DNA of 64,000 bases from Ochotona curzoniae (GCF_017591425.1 NW_024466307.1:124001-188000), one strand, 5' to 3'; positions 25,455 to 37,558 are shown, numbered from the stretch's first letter. Notes: generated by a model not told the origin, from the sequence alone. Program-made: numbers and translations.

Positions 25455-26019
25455 AAACATGCCTTTGTCAAACAGAATCAACTTTTAGTAAGACTTACTA
25501 TATATAGTTCTGATAAAATGTGTACATTTAATACAAAACACTTTACTGGCACCCAGTTCTCTTTAAATGCTGTAGCATTATGATTCACATGTAACACTTA
25601 GATGTTTTTAAGATTTTATCATATTAGATAATGTAATGATAAATTGTTTTTAAATGTGAGCTATTCAGCAAATAATCACCAAGGCTACAGACCCAACCTC
25701 TGATTTCTACCTAATGTGATGAGCTGGGTTCAAATGATGGTTCATCATTGAAGTGATTATAAATTTTAGTTGATTTCTGGAGAAAAGAAATTATGAGTCT
25801 GAGTGAGAGACGCAGCACAGCACAGACCCTGGAGTGGAAAGGCTTACCACAGGACTTTAAAAAGGTTATAGAAGGATGGAACACAAAGACACATTTATTT
25901 TGGTGCAAAGAAATTTTGAAATCCATGTATATAGTTCTTTTGCAAATACTCAATTTCCAGGAAAATTCTGAAGACCACTGTATGCATAGATTTCAGAAAA
26001 TCTTTGAATAAAAATAAAA

Positions 26020-26245
26020 TGATTTTATTTTTTTATTATTACAGCAACAGAGAGAGACAGACAGAAGTATCTTCTCTTAGTTGTTTCAGTCCTCAAATGC
26101 CAATGCTGGATCCGAGCCAGGCTGAAGCCAGGAAACTGAAACTCCACCCAAAGCTCTCAGGGTGCTTGTCAGCAGGGGCCTGGGTCAGAGTGGAGATAGG
26201 ACCCAACAGTGTTGTAATACTGCTGAGCCACCACACCCACGGCTG
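26020..26245 (-). mobile_element. Old SINE
   Basis: Antisense: 'ttcagtcctcaaatgccaat', 'gccaggctgaagccagg', ending 'tgagccaccacacccac'. Considerably diverged. Confidence 0.5.
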
Positions 26246-26644
26246 AAATGACCCTTTAATCCCATCTTTCCAGGAACTTGTTCAAGAATCTTTGCGTCTG
26301 GGAGACTGAGGTAATTTAATATGTGTGAAGTTTAACTTGCTTATCAAAGTCTGAAAAGATTTGCCTGGAGAAACGGATGAAGCTTTGGATGCATCTCTTC
26401 ATAGGCAGCAGTTCACAACGAGGTAACCTAACTGCACAGAATCCACTCCCACATCAACACTGAGCTGCAGTCTTACTCACAGCAAGTGTAGGAAACTAAA
26501 ATCACATTTTTGTTTCAGGAAGTACCCAGCCTTCAGTTCTTGTTTGACGTGATTTTCCTGAGCCTCTCCACAGATGGATGGTAACTATCCTGGCTACCCA
26601 CAAAGCTCCTGACCGAGAGGTTGGCTTGCAGTCTGTGAGGGTTA

Positions 26645-26810
26645 ACAAGAGCATTCAAAAATCTTTATTTCAGCAAGAAAAAAGCCTTAAACAGTAAACA
26701 CACATCATCACATAGCTATGCTAAAATATGCCCAGCAGCCACATCAGATAAAATACAAATGTTGGATGATAATATGAACAGATACTTAATAAATGCCTAA
26801 GAAGACAGGC
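26645..26810 (-). other. ANKRD31: ANKRD31 3' untranslated region
   Basis: Short UTR after the TAA stop. On the minus strand an AATAAA signal lies at 26669-26664, about 140 nt downstream of the stop, so cleavage is expected near 26640-26650. The exact end is inferred. Confidence 0.65.
26664..26669 (-). terminator. ANKRD31: Polyadenylation signal AATAAA of ANKRD31
   Basis: A perfect hexamer in the transcribed orientation (plus strand reads tttatt), at a plausible distance after the stop codon. Confidence 0.6.
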
Positions 26811-26956
26811 TTAAAATGTCAGTTCCTCACACTCAGCATAGAACTTCCAATGCTGATTCATTACATTGCATGGGAGAAATTCTTGGTCACTGATTAACAA
26901 TATTTCATTTATTTGTAGATAACATGGTATGCTTTGCGTTGACTCTCCAGAAGTTC
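26811..26956 (-). CDS. ANKRD31: ANKRD31 terminal coding exon: REC114-binding tail
   Basis: Phase 1 in: G plus 146 nt = 48 codons and a TAA stop at 26813-26811. The acceptor is a long T tract, then AAAACAG (AG 26958-26957). The frame includes CYLQINEILLISDQEFLPC and then HWKFYAECEELTF before the stop. In mouse the last ~50 residues of ANKRD31 bind the PH-like domain of REC114, and this conserved acidic/aromatic tail is that segment (established knowledge). The wrong frame from the same acceptor gives only 15 codons, so the exon is easy to miss. It is identified by its phase and by resemblance to the family tail as remembered. A young SINE lies 60 bp upstream of the exon. Confidence 0.93.
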
Positions 26957-27015
26957 CTGTTTTAAAAAAAACCAACACATTAAAATGTGCCTTTTAAAAT
27001 GCAAGATCACATTTA

Positions 27016-27352
27016 CTGTTATTTTTGTTTTAAAATATTTTTCTTGAAAAAGCAAATTCACAGAAAGAAGAAGAGACAGAGAGAAAGATACTCCATCTGC
27101 TAGTTGACTTCCCAAGTGGTCACAATGGAATGGCCAAAACTGAGCCGATCCAAAGCCAGGAGCCAGAAGTCAGGAGCCTCCTCTGAGTCTCCCAAGTGGC
27201 TGTAGGGCCCCAAGGCTCTGGGCCATCCTCTACTGCCCTTGTAGGCCACAAGCAGGGAGCTGGATGGGAAGTGGAGCAGCTGGGGTGCCCATTTGGGATC
27301 CCGGCGCATGCCAGGTAAGGATTTAGCCACTGGGGCATTGCGCTGGGCCCCC
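27016..27352 (-). mobile_element. C-type SINE just upstream of the ANKRD31 terminal exon
   Basis: A full-length antisense copy bounded by aagatcacattta (27003-27015 and 27353-27365). It lies in the sense orientation of ANKRD31 transcription, 60 bp before the acceptor of the terminal exon. Confidence 0.9.
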
Positions 27353-27834
27353 AAGATCACATTTATTTAATAGTAGACCTAGAATCTACATCAAAGCACA
27401 CACAGGAAGATTTGTAACTGAAACTGGTGGTAAGGATGGCCAGTCTGATGACCAGGTCATCTGCCGTGACCGTACCCATGGTCTCAGCTGGTGCCCCTCT
27501 GTGGCCCAGTCATTTGTGTAGTGAGGGAAACGGGGGAAAGCTGGCCCCAGATGAGCAGGAAGGTTCCTCGGCAGCAGGAAGAGATGTGGGCAGGCAAAAG
27601 AGCTCAGAAAAAAGGTGGCTTCCTGCCTACCCAACATGGCAACTGCAGCCTTGGTCACCCATTCCCTATCACACACCAGGCCCTCACTTCCCTTGTGCTA
27701 AGACACAATGATGCCCAAGTGTGTGCTACATACCACATGGAGATGCAAAGAAACAAGGCTGTGGGAACAGATTTCTCTTCATGACACACAGTACTGAGAC
27801 CACCCCGACCTCCCCCAGTTCCAGTCTCTCCCAC

Positions 27835-27995
27835 AGCAGCTTACTTCCCTGAAGGAGTGGCTTTGGATCAGCCTGACTCTGGCTGCTGCAGCCACTTGGG
27901 GAGTGAGCCAGCGTAAGAAAGATCTTTCTATCCGTATCTCATTTTCTCTGTATAGCTCCCTTTCCAATAAAAATAAATCTTAATAAAATAATACT
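27835..27995 (+). mobile_element. 5'-truncated C-type SINE
   Basis: Only the 3' half: 'gcagccacttggggagtgag' to 'aataaaaataaatctt'. Confidence 0.7.
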
Positions 27996-28004
27996 GCATA
28001 ATTA

Positions 28005-28280
28005 TTTGAAAGACAGATCATTCTAGACAGGTTGAGAGACAAAGAAAGAGAGATTCTTGCAACCCCTGTTTTTTTCCCCTCAGTAGCCACGACAGCAGTA
28101 TCTGGCCCAGGCAGATGCTAGGAGCTAGGAACTCCATCCTAGGCCCCTCATTTGAACCATCCTCCACTGTCTGACTAACCACATCAGCAGGAAGTCAGCT
28201 GGGACTCCAACTGCACTCTGAAATGGGAGGCTGGCCACACAAACAGCAACTCAACATGCTGTGCTACCGTGCTAGCCCTG
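28005..28280 (-). mobile_element. Old SINE
   Basis: Antisense: 'tatttgaaagacagatcatt' to 'gtgctaccgtgctagccc'. Confidence 0.6.
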
Positions 28281-28299
28281 GGTACTTTATAAACATTTG

Positions 28300-28933
28300 T
28301 TCTTCTGAGCCATGAACAGTGAGTACCTTTTCCCTTGTGTGTGCAATCTTGATTGCTTTACAATTTCCATTATAGAGATCTTTAACTTCTTTGGTTACAT
28401 TTTTTCCCTAAACATTTGATTTTGGTAGCTACCACGAATGAGATTGCTTTCTCAATTTCTTTTGCAGCAAGATTACTATTTTATGTTGATTCTGTATACT
28501 GTAACTTTGCCAGTTCATCGGTGCTAACAGCACTTTTGCTGGAGTGTTTAGCTTTTTCCATGTATCAAATCTTGTCAGCTGGAAACATGATGTTTAAACT
28601 TCCTTTCCAATTGTGATGGCTTTGATTTTTCTCCTCCTTAATTGCTCCAAGACTTTCAATAATACATAAAGAGTGGTAAGCATGAACATCTTGTCTCTCT
28701 TTGTCTTGTCTCAGAAAGAAGAAATGCTTGCAGCTTTTCTGGGTTTGTGACACATGGGCTCCTTCTATAACTTGTTGACACATTTTATTATGAAGATGAA
28801 TACCTTTCCTGCATCTGTGGAAATTTTTTTTCTTTATTCTGCTGAAGTGATGTATTCTCCTTACTAACTTGTGAATGTTGAGCCATCCTTGCAGCCTGGA
28901 ATAAATCTCACATGACTGATTTATTATAGTTTT
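28300..28933 (-). mobile_element. LINE-1 ORF2 remnant, part 1
   Basis: On the plus strand it reads as the complement of mammalian L1 ORF2 ('gattgctttctcaatttctt', later 'cttgcagcctggaataaat'). It is heavily mutated, with no intact frame. It is interrupted by a SINE and resumes at 29251. Confidence 0.8.
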
Positions 28934-29250
28934 TTTAAGATTTATTTATTTTTATTGGAAAGGCGGATATACAGAGAGGAGGAGAGACAGAGAGGAAGAT
29001 CTTCCATCTGATGATTCACTCCCCAAGTAACTGCAATGACTGGGGCTGAGCCAATCCAAAGCCAGGAACTTCTTCCAGGTCTCCCACATGGGTGCAGGGT
29101 CCCAAAGCTTTGGGCCGTCCTCGACTACTTTCCCAGACCACAAGCAGGGAGCTGGATGGGAAACAGGGCCGCCAGGATTAGAACTGGTGCCCATATGGGA
29201 TCCCGGGCATGCAAGCGAGGACTTTAACCACTATGCTATCGTGCCGGGTC
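28934..29250 (-). mobile_element. C-type SINE inserted into the L1 remnant
   Basis: A minus-oriented full-length SINE flanked by a perfect 18-bp duplication, ctgatttattatagtttt (28916-28933 and 29251-29268), which is itself L1 sequence. The insertion is therefore younger than the L1. Confidence 0.92.
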
Positions 29251-29490
29251 CTGATTTATTATAGTTTTAATGTGTTGTTAAAGTTGGTTTACTAATACTT
29301 TATTGGGAATGTTTGCATTTATGTTCACCAAGGATATTTGTCTTAAGGTTTTGTGTTGTGTTGTTCCATTCATTTTGGAATCAGAGCAATGCTGGCCTCA
29401 GAAACAGTTCGGCAGTTTCATCCTTTTTAATACCTGGAATAGCCTGAGGAATACTGAAGTCAGTGTCTCTCGCCTCACAAAATGAGATGA
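29251..29490 (-). mobile_element. LINE-1 ORF2 remnant, part 2
   Basis: Continuation of the antisense L1 after the SINE insertion ('tatttgtcttaaggttttgtg', 'ggaatcagagcaatgctggc'). The order is colinear with part 1. Confidence 0.75.
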
Positions 29491-29544
29491 AGGAAAAGGG
29501 CATTCTCACTGCTGCTCCAGACTGCTCTGACTTATGTGCTTTTT

Positions 29545-29800
29545 GTAGTGAGATTTACTTACATATGTGTGTATGTATTTGAGAGGCAGGAAGACAGAAG
29601 AAGACAGAGATTTTTCCAACAACTAGTTTACTTCTTAAATGGCTGCAGAAGCCAGATCTGGGCCAGTAACTTCATCCTGGTCTCCCACATGGGTTGGAAA
29701 CATCTGGGACTTAAGCCAGCACTTGAATATGTGATTATCTAGCATTGCAAGCAGCAGCTTAACCTGGTACTGGCAGCGAGGCAGTAAAGAGGAACCAAGC
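29545..29800 (-). mobile_element. Old SINE
   Basis: Antisense: 'gtatttgagaggcaggaaga', 'cctggtctcccacatggg', with a decayed head. Confidence 0.6.
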
Positions 29801-31584
29801 ACTACACTGCCCAAACTTGGCCCTTTTCTGTGCTGCTCCAACAAAGCTTCAGGCTCAGGGCATCCACTCCTGAGCCTCACTTCCCAGCATGCACTGGAAG
29901 CTTGATACTTGCTGTATCCCACCATACATGTACCAGACACCATGAAGCAGTCCCACCCCTCACTCTGCTCCATCTGATGATCCAACAAGGCCTTACCTTG
30001 GTCAACACCCCTGTCCTAAAGGATGACCCTGCCTTATGCCAATCATGACACTCATCCTCTTCTAAGACTGCCCGCTCTTCTGTCCTGCTGTGTACAGTTC
30101 CTTGTCTTTCAGTATGTCTTCCATTCACTATCTTCTTTATGGCTCCTCCCGGAACTCTTTCATGCCTGGAGTGAAGTCTGGCAAGCAGGGAAGGGAAAGA
30201 GGGAGTCTCTGTCTTCCCCCAGCTGCCACCCACAGTGGCACAATGCTGACCTTGAATGTGTTTTTCTTAAGTTGTCTCAAGTTGCAAGTTGCTTTTCCAG
30301 TCTTATTAGTATATGCAGACTTTAGTTCTTAGAAATTCTGTCATTGTGGTTTTATCTGTATCTGAACATGTGGGCCTTAAATTTCAGAATAAACAGGTTT
30401 TTCCATTTTTTTCTATTAAGTAACTAACAGTTGGAAGCATCTTACTTAAAAATAAATTCTAATTTAAGGAAACAAATTGGAAAAGGTTTTGTCAATGCTC
30501 TGTACAGATCAAAAGCAGAAACATCAGGTGTGCTCATCAGCAGTCTATAAGCTCTTTTCTTTTAACCCATCTCACCTCTCAGTCTCAACATTTATAAAAC
30601 TAGTCCAGCACTGGTTGACTCATGAGACTCACTTCTGGCTTCATGGTCTTGTTCTGTAATCTAAGCACTCAGCATTTCATTAGGACCATGGGACAGAAAG
30701 GAACATATTATGTACATCCTCTTTCTACCATGCTGTTTCCCTCACAACAGCTGCATGCCAAATATGCAGGCTTCTTTCTCACACCCACAATTTGTCCAAC
30801 TCTCCAGCATGAGCTCAGTGTCCTACAGTCAGTTCAGTTCTGGCACTAACTTCTCAGTTTGCACCAGACACCTACCAGTCCCACCACATTGCCCTGACCT
30901 CAGACACTAATTGCAGGCATTAAGTCCTGGCCACTTTACTTCTGTCCAACATGGTTACAGATTTGTAGGTTTCCATGGCACGTAGCCTGACCCAAGGTCT
31001 GATAATCCACTAGAACAACTCATGGGCAAGGAAAATGCTTTCCTTAACACAACCCTAGAACCACCTAATGGAAAAGGTGAGCAGGGCAAGGAGCAACCCC
31101 GCCTCTGTGAACACTGCTGACCCAGCACCTTCCACCTTCACCAGTGCAGAAGCTCTCGACCTGCTGCATTTATGGACACACTGCTACTCAGGCAGCATTG
31201 ACCTAATCATTAGTCATGGCTCATTAGTCCAGTTTGAACAGTGACAGGAGCCGGCACATTCTTCTGAGACATGGTGATAGCAAAGACGTTCCAGCCTGCC
31301 TGGGATCTGTTGGGAAGACGGGCTATTACTTTGGCTTGATCAGGGGCTGCAGGTTCCTGAAAAACATCTCATTTAAAGTCTAGCACCAGGATGCTGGCTT
31401 TGGGAGTAACTTAACTCTGAGTCCTGTGGGGTCCACCCTTCCTTTTCCACATCCAGAATTCAGTGAGTTGACCTTTGAAAAGCTGAGGAGTTGGCTTGTG
31501 AGCACCACAGTGAAGATGACATAGGGACTGTACATTGAGGCAGAGGCAGGGTCCAGTAAAACCTACATTGATACTTTAGGGATG

Positions 31585-31785
31585 GGGCCAGTTATAATGA
31601 TGGCTCATGTACCTGGGCCCCCACCACCCACATGGGAGGCCCAGATGGAGATACACGTTCCTGTCCTTCATTTGGCCCAGCCTTAGCTGTTGAAGGCTCC
31701 TGGAGTGAACCACCAGATGAAAGATCTCTCTCTCTCTCTCTTCCCCGCTTCTCTCCCTCTACCACTGTCTTTTAAATACATACAC
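31585..31785 (+). mobile_element. SINE fragment next to a young SINE
   Basis: 'cccacatgggaggcccagat', then 'gtgaaccaccagatgaaag', a CT repeat and a TAAATACA end. The following young SINE inserted at its tail. Confidence 0.6.
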
Positions 31786-31788
31786 CAC

Positions 31789-32126
31789 GGGCCCAGCAGT
31801 GTGGCCTAGCAGCTGGGGTCCTCACCTTGAACGCACAGGGATCCCATATGGGTGCCGGTTCTAATCCTGGCAGCTTCACTTCCCATCCAGCTCCCTGCTT
31901 GTGGCCTGGGAAACCAGTCAAGGACGGACCAATGCTTTGGGACCCTGCACCCATGTGGGAGACCTGGAGGAAGTTCCTGGCCCCTGGCTCTGGATCGGCG
32001 CAGCACCGGCCATTGAGGCCATTTGGGGAGTGAATCATCAGACGGAAGATCTTCCTCTCTGTCTCTCCTCCTCTCTGTATATCTGACTTTGTAATAAAAA
32101 TAAATAAATCTTTTTAAAAAATAAAT
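31789..32126 (+). mobile_element. Young full-length C-type SINE
   Basis: A 15-bp duplication with one mismatch (aaatacatacaccac at 31774-31788; aaatgcatacaccac at 32127-32141). Confidence 0.92.
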
Positions 32127-34904
32127 AAATGCATACACCACACACACATTTTAGAAAAAAAGACATAGAGCTGAAATGTAACTACTTAATAGTCCTTATT
32201 TTATGAAGGAAAATTGAACTCAAATAGGTGGTTTCTTAAGCTGAACTGGGTTTGGGGTACTTGATCTTACATGTCAGGTATTCAGATATTTGGTTCTGTT
32301 AAATGACAATGTATGTAAAATAACCCGGTAAGTCCTGGCTTGGGGCCAATGTTTAAGAAATGCTTCCATTTCTCCTCTTTCCTTGCCTATCAGTAGATGT
32401 AGTCTCTATTTTATGAATTAGATTACAGAAGTGTTACTCATGATACCAGAGTGAAGAAAATCATTGTTCAAACCATGAGAAAGAATCAAGAGTAGTCAAC
32501 AGGGCAGAGATGAATACTCTATGCCCTCCCCCTTAACCACAAGACTTAGGAGCACCTGTGAACAGCCAGCTCTGCTCTGTACTCTTCTATGGGAAACAAA
32601 GCACAACAACAAACCTGAAAGAAGTCATTTGTCTGCAGGCTGAAGACTGGCTTATTTAAATCAATAAGCCTGCTTCTAATGGGAACGCAGGCTCTGTCTT
32701 CAAGTGAATCCAAAATTATAAATAAACAAGATACCAAGCCTGCTATTTTCCTTATGCAATAATAATAGGAAGTACAGATTAATAAATTTAAAGTTTTATG
32801 TATGATTTTCTTAAAGGGAGTGACAGAGTTCTTTACATTTCTGGCTAAGAAAACTGGTGAGTTGATTTTATTATAATTTCATAATTAGAAACAGTAAATT
32901 CAGAAAAGGGAGATATTAACTAACCAAAATCTCACCTACCATTTGTTGAGTCTGTCTCAGATTCTGTTAGAGCCTGTGAGATGTGGGCATGTCCACCTAA
33001 AAAGACAGTTAATCCATGTGAATCCATTCTGACAACAGCAGTCCTTTGTGGGACATGCTTGCTTTCACTCACTCGTTCACTTACTGGGTACCATTCAAGA
33101 AGCACTTACTGGGAAGTACTGAGGGGCAAAATAGACAACCCATAAGATCTACCAATGGCTAGAGAATATATAGCCAGCAACTCTTATGAGATGTAAATGT
33201 CAATTTACACAGTATGCTAGAATCTACACATTTCTTATAAAGTAGATGAAATCAGCAAGTTCCTTTCTTTTTATTCCTTATCTTGTCCAGTTTACTCAAG
33301 CATATTTGGTTTCTGGGCTGGGCTACCTAAGCCAGACACATCTATGAGAGGGAATGGGACTAAGAATTCTGCTGGATTAGGGAAACCTCGTCAAACCACA
33401 GGGCAAATTCCCCATGGCTGTGGGAAAAGTGGGCACCCTTCCTGGTGCCCCAATTCCGGAATGTGCATGGACTGATAACAACAGCCCTCAGGCTCCACAG
33501 CAACAGAATTGTGACTTTCATGCCCCATTTTCAACATTCACAAGAGAAATTCTTTCCTGCCTTCTTTGCTTGTCAAATGGTTAGACAGGTTTACACTTGC
33601 TTAACTTTCCAGGTCTCTGGATGTCCTCCAGGGATCACAAAACCCAACAGAAAAGAATCTTAATCAAGGAGGCTCTGAGAAACCTATGGGAGGCAGCAAG
33701 AACTTGTTGACTCCTGGCCCAGCTCAAGGAAAACAGAAGCTGAATTCTTAAAATGGCACTAATGTTTTCTGAAATACTAAGAAAAATCAGAATTTCTGGA
33801 AGGAATAAGAAGCTATTTCTATTACAGGTGAGACAAGTGGCAGCTCATAACCCATCTCTGAATTCAAAGTCATTGTGCAGGGAATTGTGTGCCCTCCGAG
33901 GAAGGAGAGGCTGCCTGGGTTGCAAACTAGAACAACAACAATATCTGCCTAGAACAACAACAAACATCTGAGAAGCAGATGGCTTTATCACTGAAGAAAA
34001 ACCTACAGGTCTGCTTTGACTCTTGAGGTTACAAATGGGTGTGAGATAGGAAGAGTGAGAGAGAGTGAGAGTGACAGCAAGTGTGGCTGAAACCTCAGCT
34101 GCTCCATGCTCAGCCACCGATGGAAAGGTCATCTACCGTCTGCATCATTATCCCAAGCCAAGGTGGCCACAGCAAAGTCACTTAAAAAAATTCAGGTCAG
34201 CAGGTTTTTCCCCAAAAGTGAGGACGACACAGATCCAAGATTTGGAACCAAGATCATGATTACAAGAATGCCCTCCACTTCTCACTCCTACTTTTCTTAC
34301 TTGGTCTGTTCCCCAAATAGCATTAAAATCATATTCTGTCCTATGAGACTGGGGAGAACTCTAGAGCCAATTTCTGAGCAAGAGGAGGCTTGTAAGAGAA
34401 CAGCCTGCATGAGGGTTTAGTGTAGGAAGCAAAGCAGTTGAAATCATTGAGGCTGGTTGCAGGAAGAACAACTCCAGAGAGCTCCTGGGCAGGCACAAGA
34501 GGACAGAAATGCTACCCCAGTTCTGACCTGGTCACTACAGCGTCATCACTGTTTTGCACATCCCCTTTGCCTAGACTGTCCCAACTTCTCAAGTCAGAAC
34601 CACTGGGAAAGAAAATGAAGTCCCTGGCCAAGGGATATGGAGTCTTTCTACCCATCCACTTTTCAGAAAGAGGCCTCTGCCTTTCCCCACCCTTCTTTGT
34701 GGTGAAGATGACACCCTCAGGAGTGTGCCTCGGCCAAAGTTCACTCCAGCAGGTGAACAGTATGACTCATTTCAGTGCCTGTTTTCAGAAAACACATGCA
34801 ACAGTTCAGACAAACAGTGCAGTGAGTGAAGGCGCAGCTGAGAGCACCAGCATGCCACAACACAGCATTTGTTTAGGCTCCAGCTACTCCACTCTTCTGA
34901 TCTA

Positions 34905-35110
34905 GCTTCTTCCTAAAGCAGCTGGGACAGTACAAGATGACTCAAGCATTTGGACATGTGACACCCACATAGGAGACCTGGATAGAGTTCAGGTTACTGA
35001 ATTGAACCTGGCCCAGACCCAGTTACTAAGGTTATTTGGTAAGTGACTCAGTAGAAGGAGGAACTACCTCCCTCTATCTCTCACTTTCTGCCTTTCAAAC
35101 ACATAAATGA
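34905..35110 (+). mobile_element. Diverged SINE, 3' part
   Basis: 'acccacataggagacctgga' to 'tctgcctttcaaacacataa'. Confidence 0.55.
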
Positions 35111-35504
35111 TTTTCAAGAGGAGAATACATAAAACTATCCAAATTAATCTTTCAGAAAGAAAAAAAAATTTTTTTCCTCTTATGACACTTAAAAAAATCT
35201 ATCCACAACTCAGATTCAGAGAAAAGGATCATTAGGGAGGTTGTTACTGTTTAAATCCTCTGAGAAACAACTATGGAAAACCAAACAGAACTAAGAGCTG
35301 GTGGGAAAATGAAACGACTCACAACAAGTTCACAAGAATGACTGTGTGATAAACCAATAAAATCAAGACACACCAATAATACATATAATGTATGCTCAGA
35401 GTAACAACACAATATGCACACCTCTACAGGAGCAAATACCCAAATATTCGTCAAAGGTAGAGGGGACAGAGGGTGGTCTGTTGATACAAGGGTGTAAAAT
35501 ACTC

Positions 35505-35893
35505 TTGACAGAAAACACAAGGTGGTACACCACACACAGGGTGTTACTCAATCCTGACAGGGACACAGGGTGGTACACCCCCACACAGGGTAGTTACCCA
35601 GTCCTGACAGGGACACAGAGTGGTACATCCACACACAAGGTGGTTACCCAGTCCTGACTGGGACACTGGGTGGTACACCCACACACAGGGCGGTTACCCA
35701 GTCCTGACTGGGACACTGGGTGGTACACCCCCACACAGGGTAGTTACCCAGTCCTGACAGGGACACAGAGTGGTACATCCACACACAAGGTGGTTACCCA
35801 GTCCTGACTGGGACATAGGGTGGTACACCCACACATAGGGTGGTTACCCAGTCCTGACTGGACACAGGGCAATACACCCACACACAGGGTTAA
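35505..35893. repeat. Minisatellite, ~48-50-bp units
   Basis: About eight units of 'ggtggttacccagtcctgac' + 'gggacac' + 'ggtggtacaccc' + 'acacacag', with higher-order similarity between units near 35.58-35.63 and 35.74-35.79 kb. Confidence 0.92.
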
Positions 35894-36258
35894 GGTCTTG
35901 ACAGGAGTCAGATGGTTTCTAAATAACAGAGCAATGTGTGATTTAGTCATCACAGGAATCTTTGTGACACACGTCACCTCATGGATAGTCAGTCAGAAAC
36001 CACTCAATATTGTATGACTGCATTACAGGAGAGATTAAAAAAAGGTGACACAAACAGTAATGGTTGTGTGCTTGAAGGGGGTTGGGTACACTGTGGAGAG
36101 TAAGTCTTCGGGGCTGTACAATTGGGCTGGTTGCACAACATGGTGAAGGTACTGGCTGCACAGTTTACTGTTAAATCTTCCATTGCACTTTCACATTAGT
36201 TAAACACTAAGACAGGCAGGGGTGGCTCTCAGGAGGGTGAGGTTTGGTTGGCACATAC

Positions 36259-36343
36259 CTGGCAGGTGTGGGTGGCGTGGGCTTGGAGGCGAAGGTACTT
36301 CTTCAGAAGCATACTTCAGAAGCTGCTTCCCCAGATATGTAAC
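36259..36343 (-). CDS. ANKRD31: ANKRD31 exon: end of RAMA domain
   Basis: Phase 0 in, phase 1 out: 28 codons plus G. The acceptor is AATTGTGTGCAG|GTTACA and the donor CTGCCAG|GTATGTG. The peptide begins VTYLGKQLLKYASEEVPS, closing the RAMA domain, and then becomes proline/histidine-rich. One further small phase-1-to-1 exon between this and the terminal exon cannot be excluded. Confidence 0.88.
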
Positions 36344-37558
36344 CTGCACACAATTAGGCACAAAATGTAAAGTACTTCCTGTAAGAAGCAAATACGCCCA
36401 TATCCTGTGAATTTTAACTTTTGTACAACGGTTTTTCATTTCTTTCATGTGTCCAGCTCCCTGGGCACTGCAGCAGACCTTAGTGGTTGTGACAGAGATG
36501 TTCCATTCACAGAGCATACAACACATGCGATCTACCCTTTGACCAAAAAGGGCACATTTGTAAAGAGTATCTCCAGTACTCTGCTGTGGGGATTAAAAGA
36601 ACTGACAAAGAAAAAGCATTTGGCTACTATACTAGCTCATTCTGAGTGCTCCTGTAATGCATGCTAAATGGAACAGAGTGAGGAGGGTCTGGAGAACTGT
36701 AAGGCACTGCACCTTTGCAGGGCAATAATTAAGCAGAGCTGGCGATGGGTACACAACAGGCCTGGCAGAACCAGGGTGCCAACTCCTGGCATGAAAAAAG
36801 GAGAGGTCATGTCAGTTTCCAAAGAAACAATTCAGAAACAATGGATTCTGAATGAGCCACTCCCTGACTAAGTCCAGGACTCTACACAACCAATAACCTG
36901 ACTTGCCCAAACTACGGGTGCTTTAAGAAATTCCACTCTGTTAAACTTTCCACAAGCAGTCATGAATTATTGAACAGGCTAATGGACAGGCACGAAGTCA
37001 CTTCTGGAAACTACATTTGCTGAGTGCCTGTGAGCTGGATGGTTAACGGCTCACAAGTGCACGGCACTCAAATCTAGAGATCTGAACCCACATTGTCTTG
37101 CCAGATCAAGATCTGGCACACATGTCTGCTCTGGCAGGGCACAGCAGAAAGAGCTTAGTGGTTCAGCAATGTGCCACCCAAGACTCAGGTTTACAAGGGC
37201 AGCCAACGTGACATGACCCTCAGCCCTCACCTGGAGGGGCACAGGTCAGCAAATCAGAGCTTGGGAACAGCCTGTGAGGACACCTACAGGTGCTGCAATC
37301 CTACTTTCAAAAATGTGCAACATCCATGGTCCTTTTTGGAACCACTGATGCCTTAATTCACGTTCTTACAGGAGAAGGTCCACCACAGCTCAGCAATGAA
37401 CCTGGGCTGACCCAGAGGTAGGCGGAGCATATGGAGTAACTGGGCGCAGATGTATGGCGAGGTTGGACCATACAACCTGTCACTCTAAAGGAAACATACT
37501 TAGCAAGCCTATGCAATTGTCAAGTACATTTATTTTGGTAAGATCTTCTTAAGAGACA

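Larger units (their letters stand above)
17850..26640. other. Intergenic region between the GCNT4 promoter and the ANKRD31 3' end
   Basis: No supported gene. It holds SINE fragments (19700-19880, 20155-20400, 20735-21020, 25135-25454, 26020-26245) and the LINE-like insertion at 22481-24746. The stretches 17.9-19.7 kb, 21.0-22.4 kb and 25.5-26.0 kb look like plain unique DNA. Confidence 0.65.
27370..36258. other. ANKRD31: Last ANKRD31 intron
   Basis: Separates the RAMA-ending exon from the terminal exon. It contains SINEs (27835-27995, 28005-28280, 28934-29250, 29545-29800, 31585-31785, 31789-32126, 34905-35110), an antisense L1 split by one SINE, and the 49-bp minisatellite at 35.5-35.9 kb. 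The stretches 29.8-31.5 kb and 32.2-34.9 kb are unique sequence with no supported gene. Confidence 0.65.

Noticed and set aside
25731..25797. Strong-looking acceptor (TTTCTTTTCTCCAG) followed by 22 open codons and a TAG on minus.
   Set aside because: It lies beyond the ANKRD31 poly-A signal, and the true C-terminus was found at 26811-26956.
32615..32697. Exon-like segment on minus: acceptor TTGAAG, 28 open codons (phase 1 to 0), donor CAG|GTTTGT.
   Set aside because: It fits after the exon at 36259 by phase but leaves phase 0, while the terminal ANKRD31 exon at 26956 needs phase 1. The acceptor tract is weak. Could be a chance or alternative exon; RNA evidence would decide.
34438..34905. 155-codon plus frame, and on minus an acceptor TTTTCTGAAAACAG followed by 12 codons and a stop.
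   Set aside because: No conserved motif in either. The minus candidate was considered as an ANKRD31 last exon but lacks the REC114-binding tail found at 26.8 kb.
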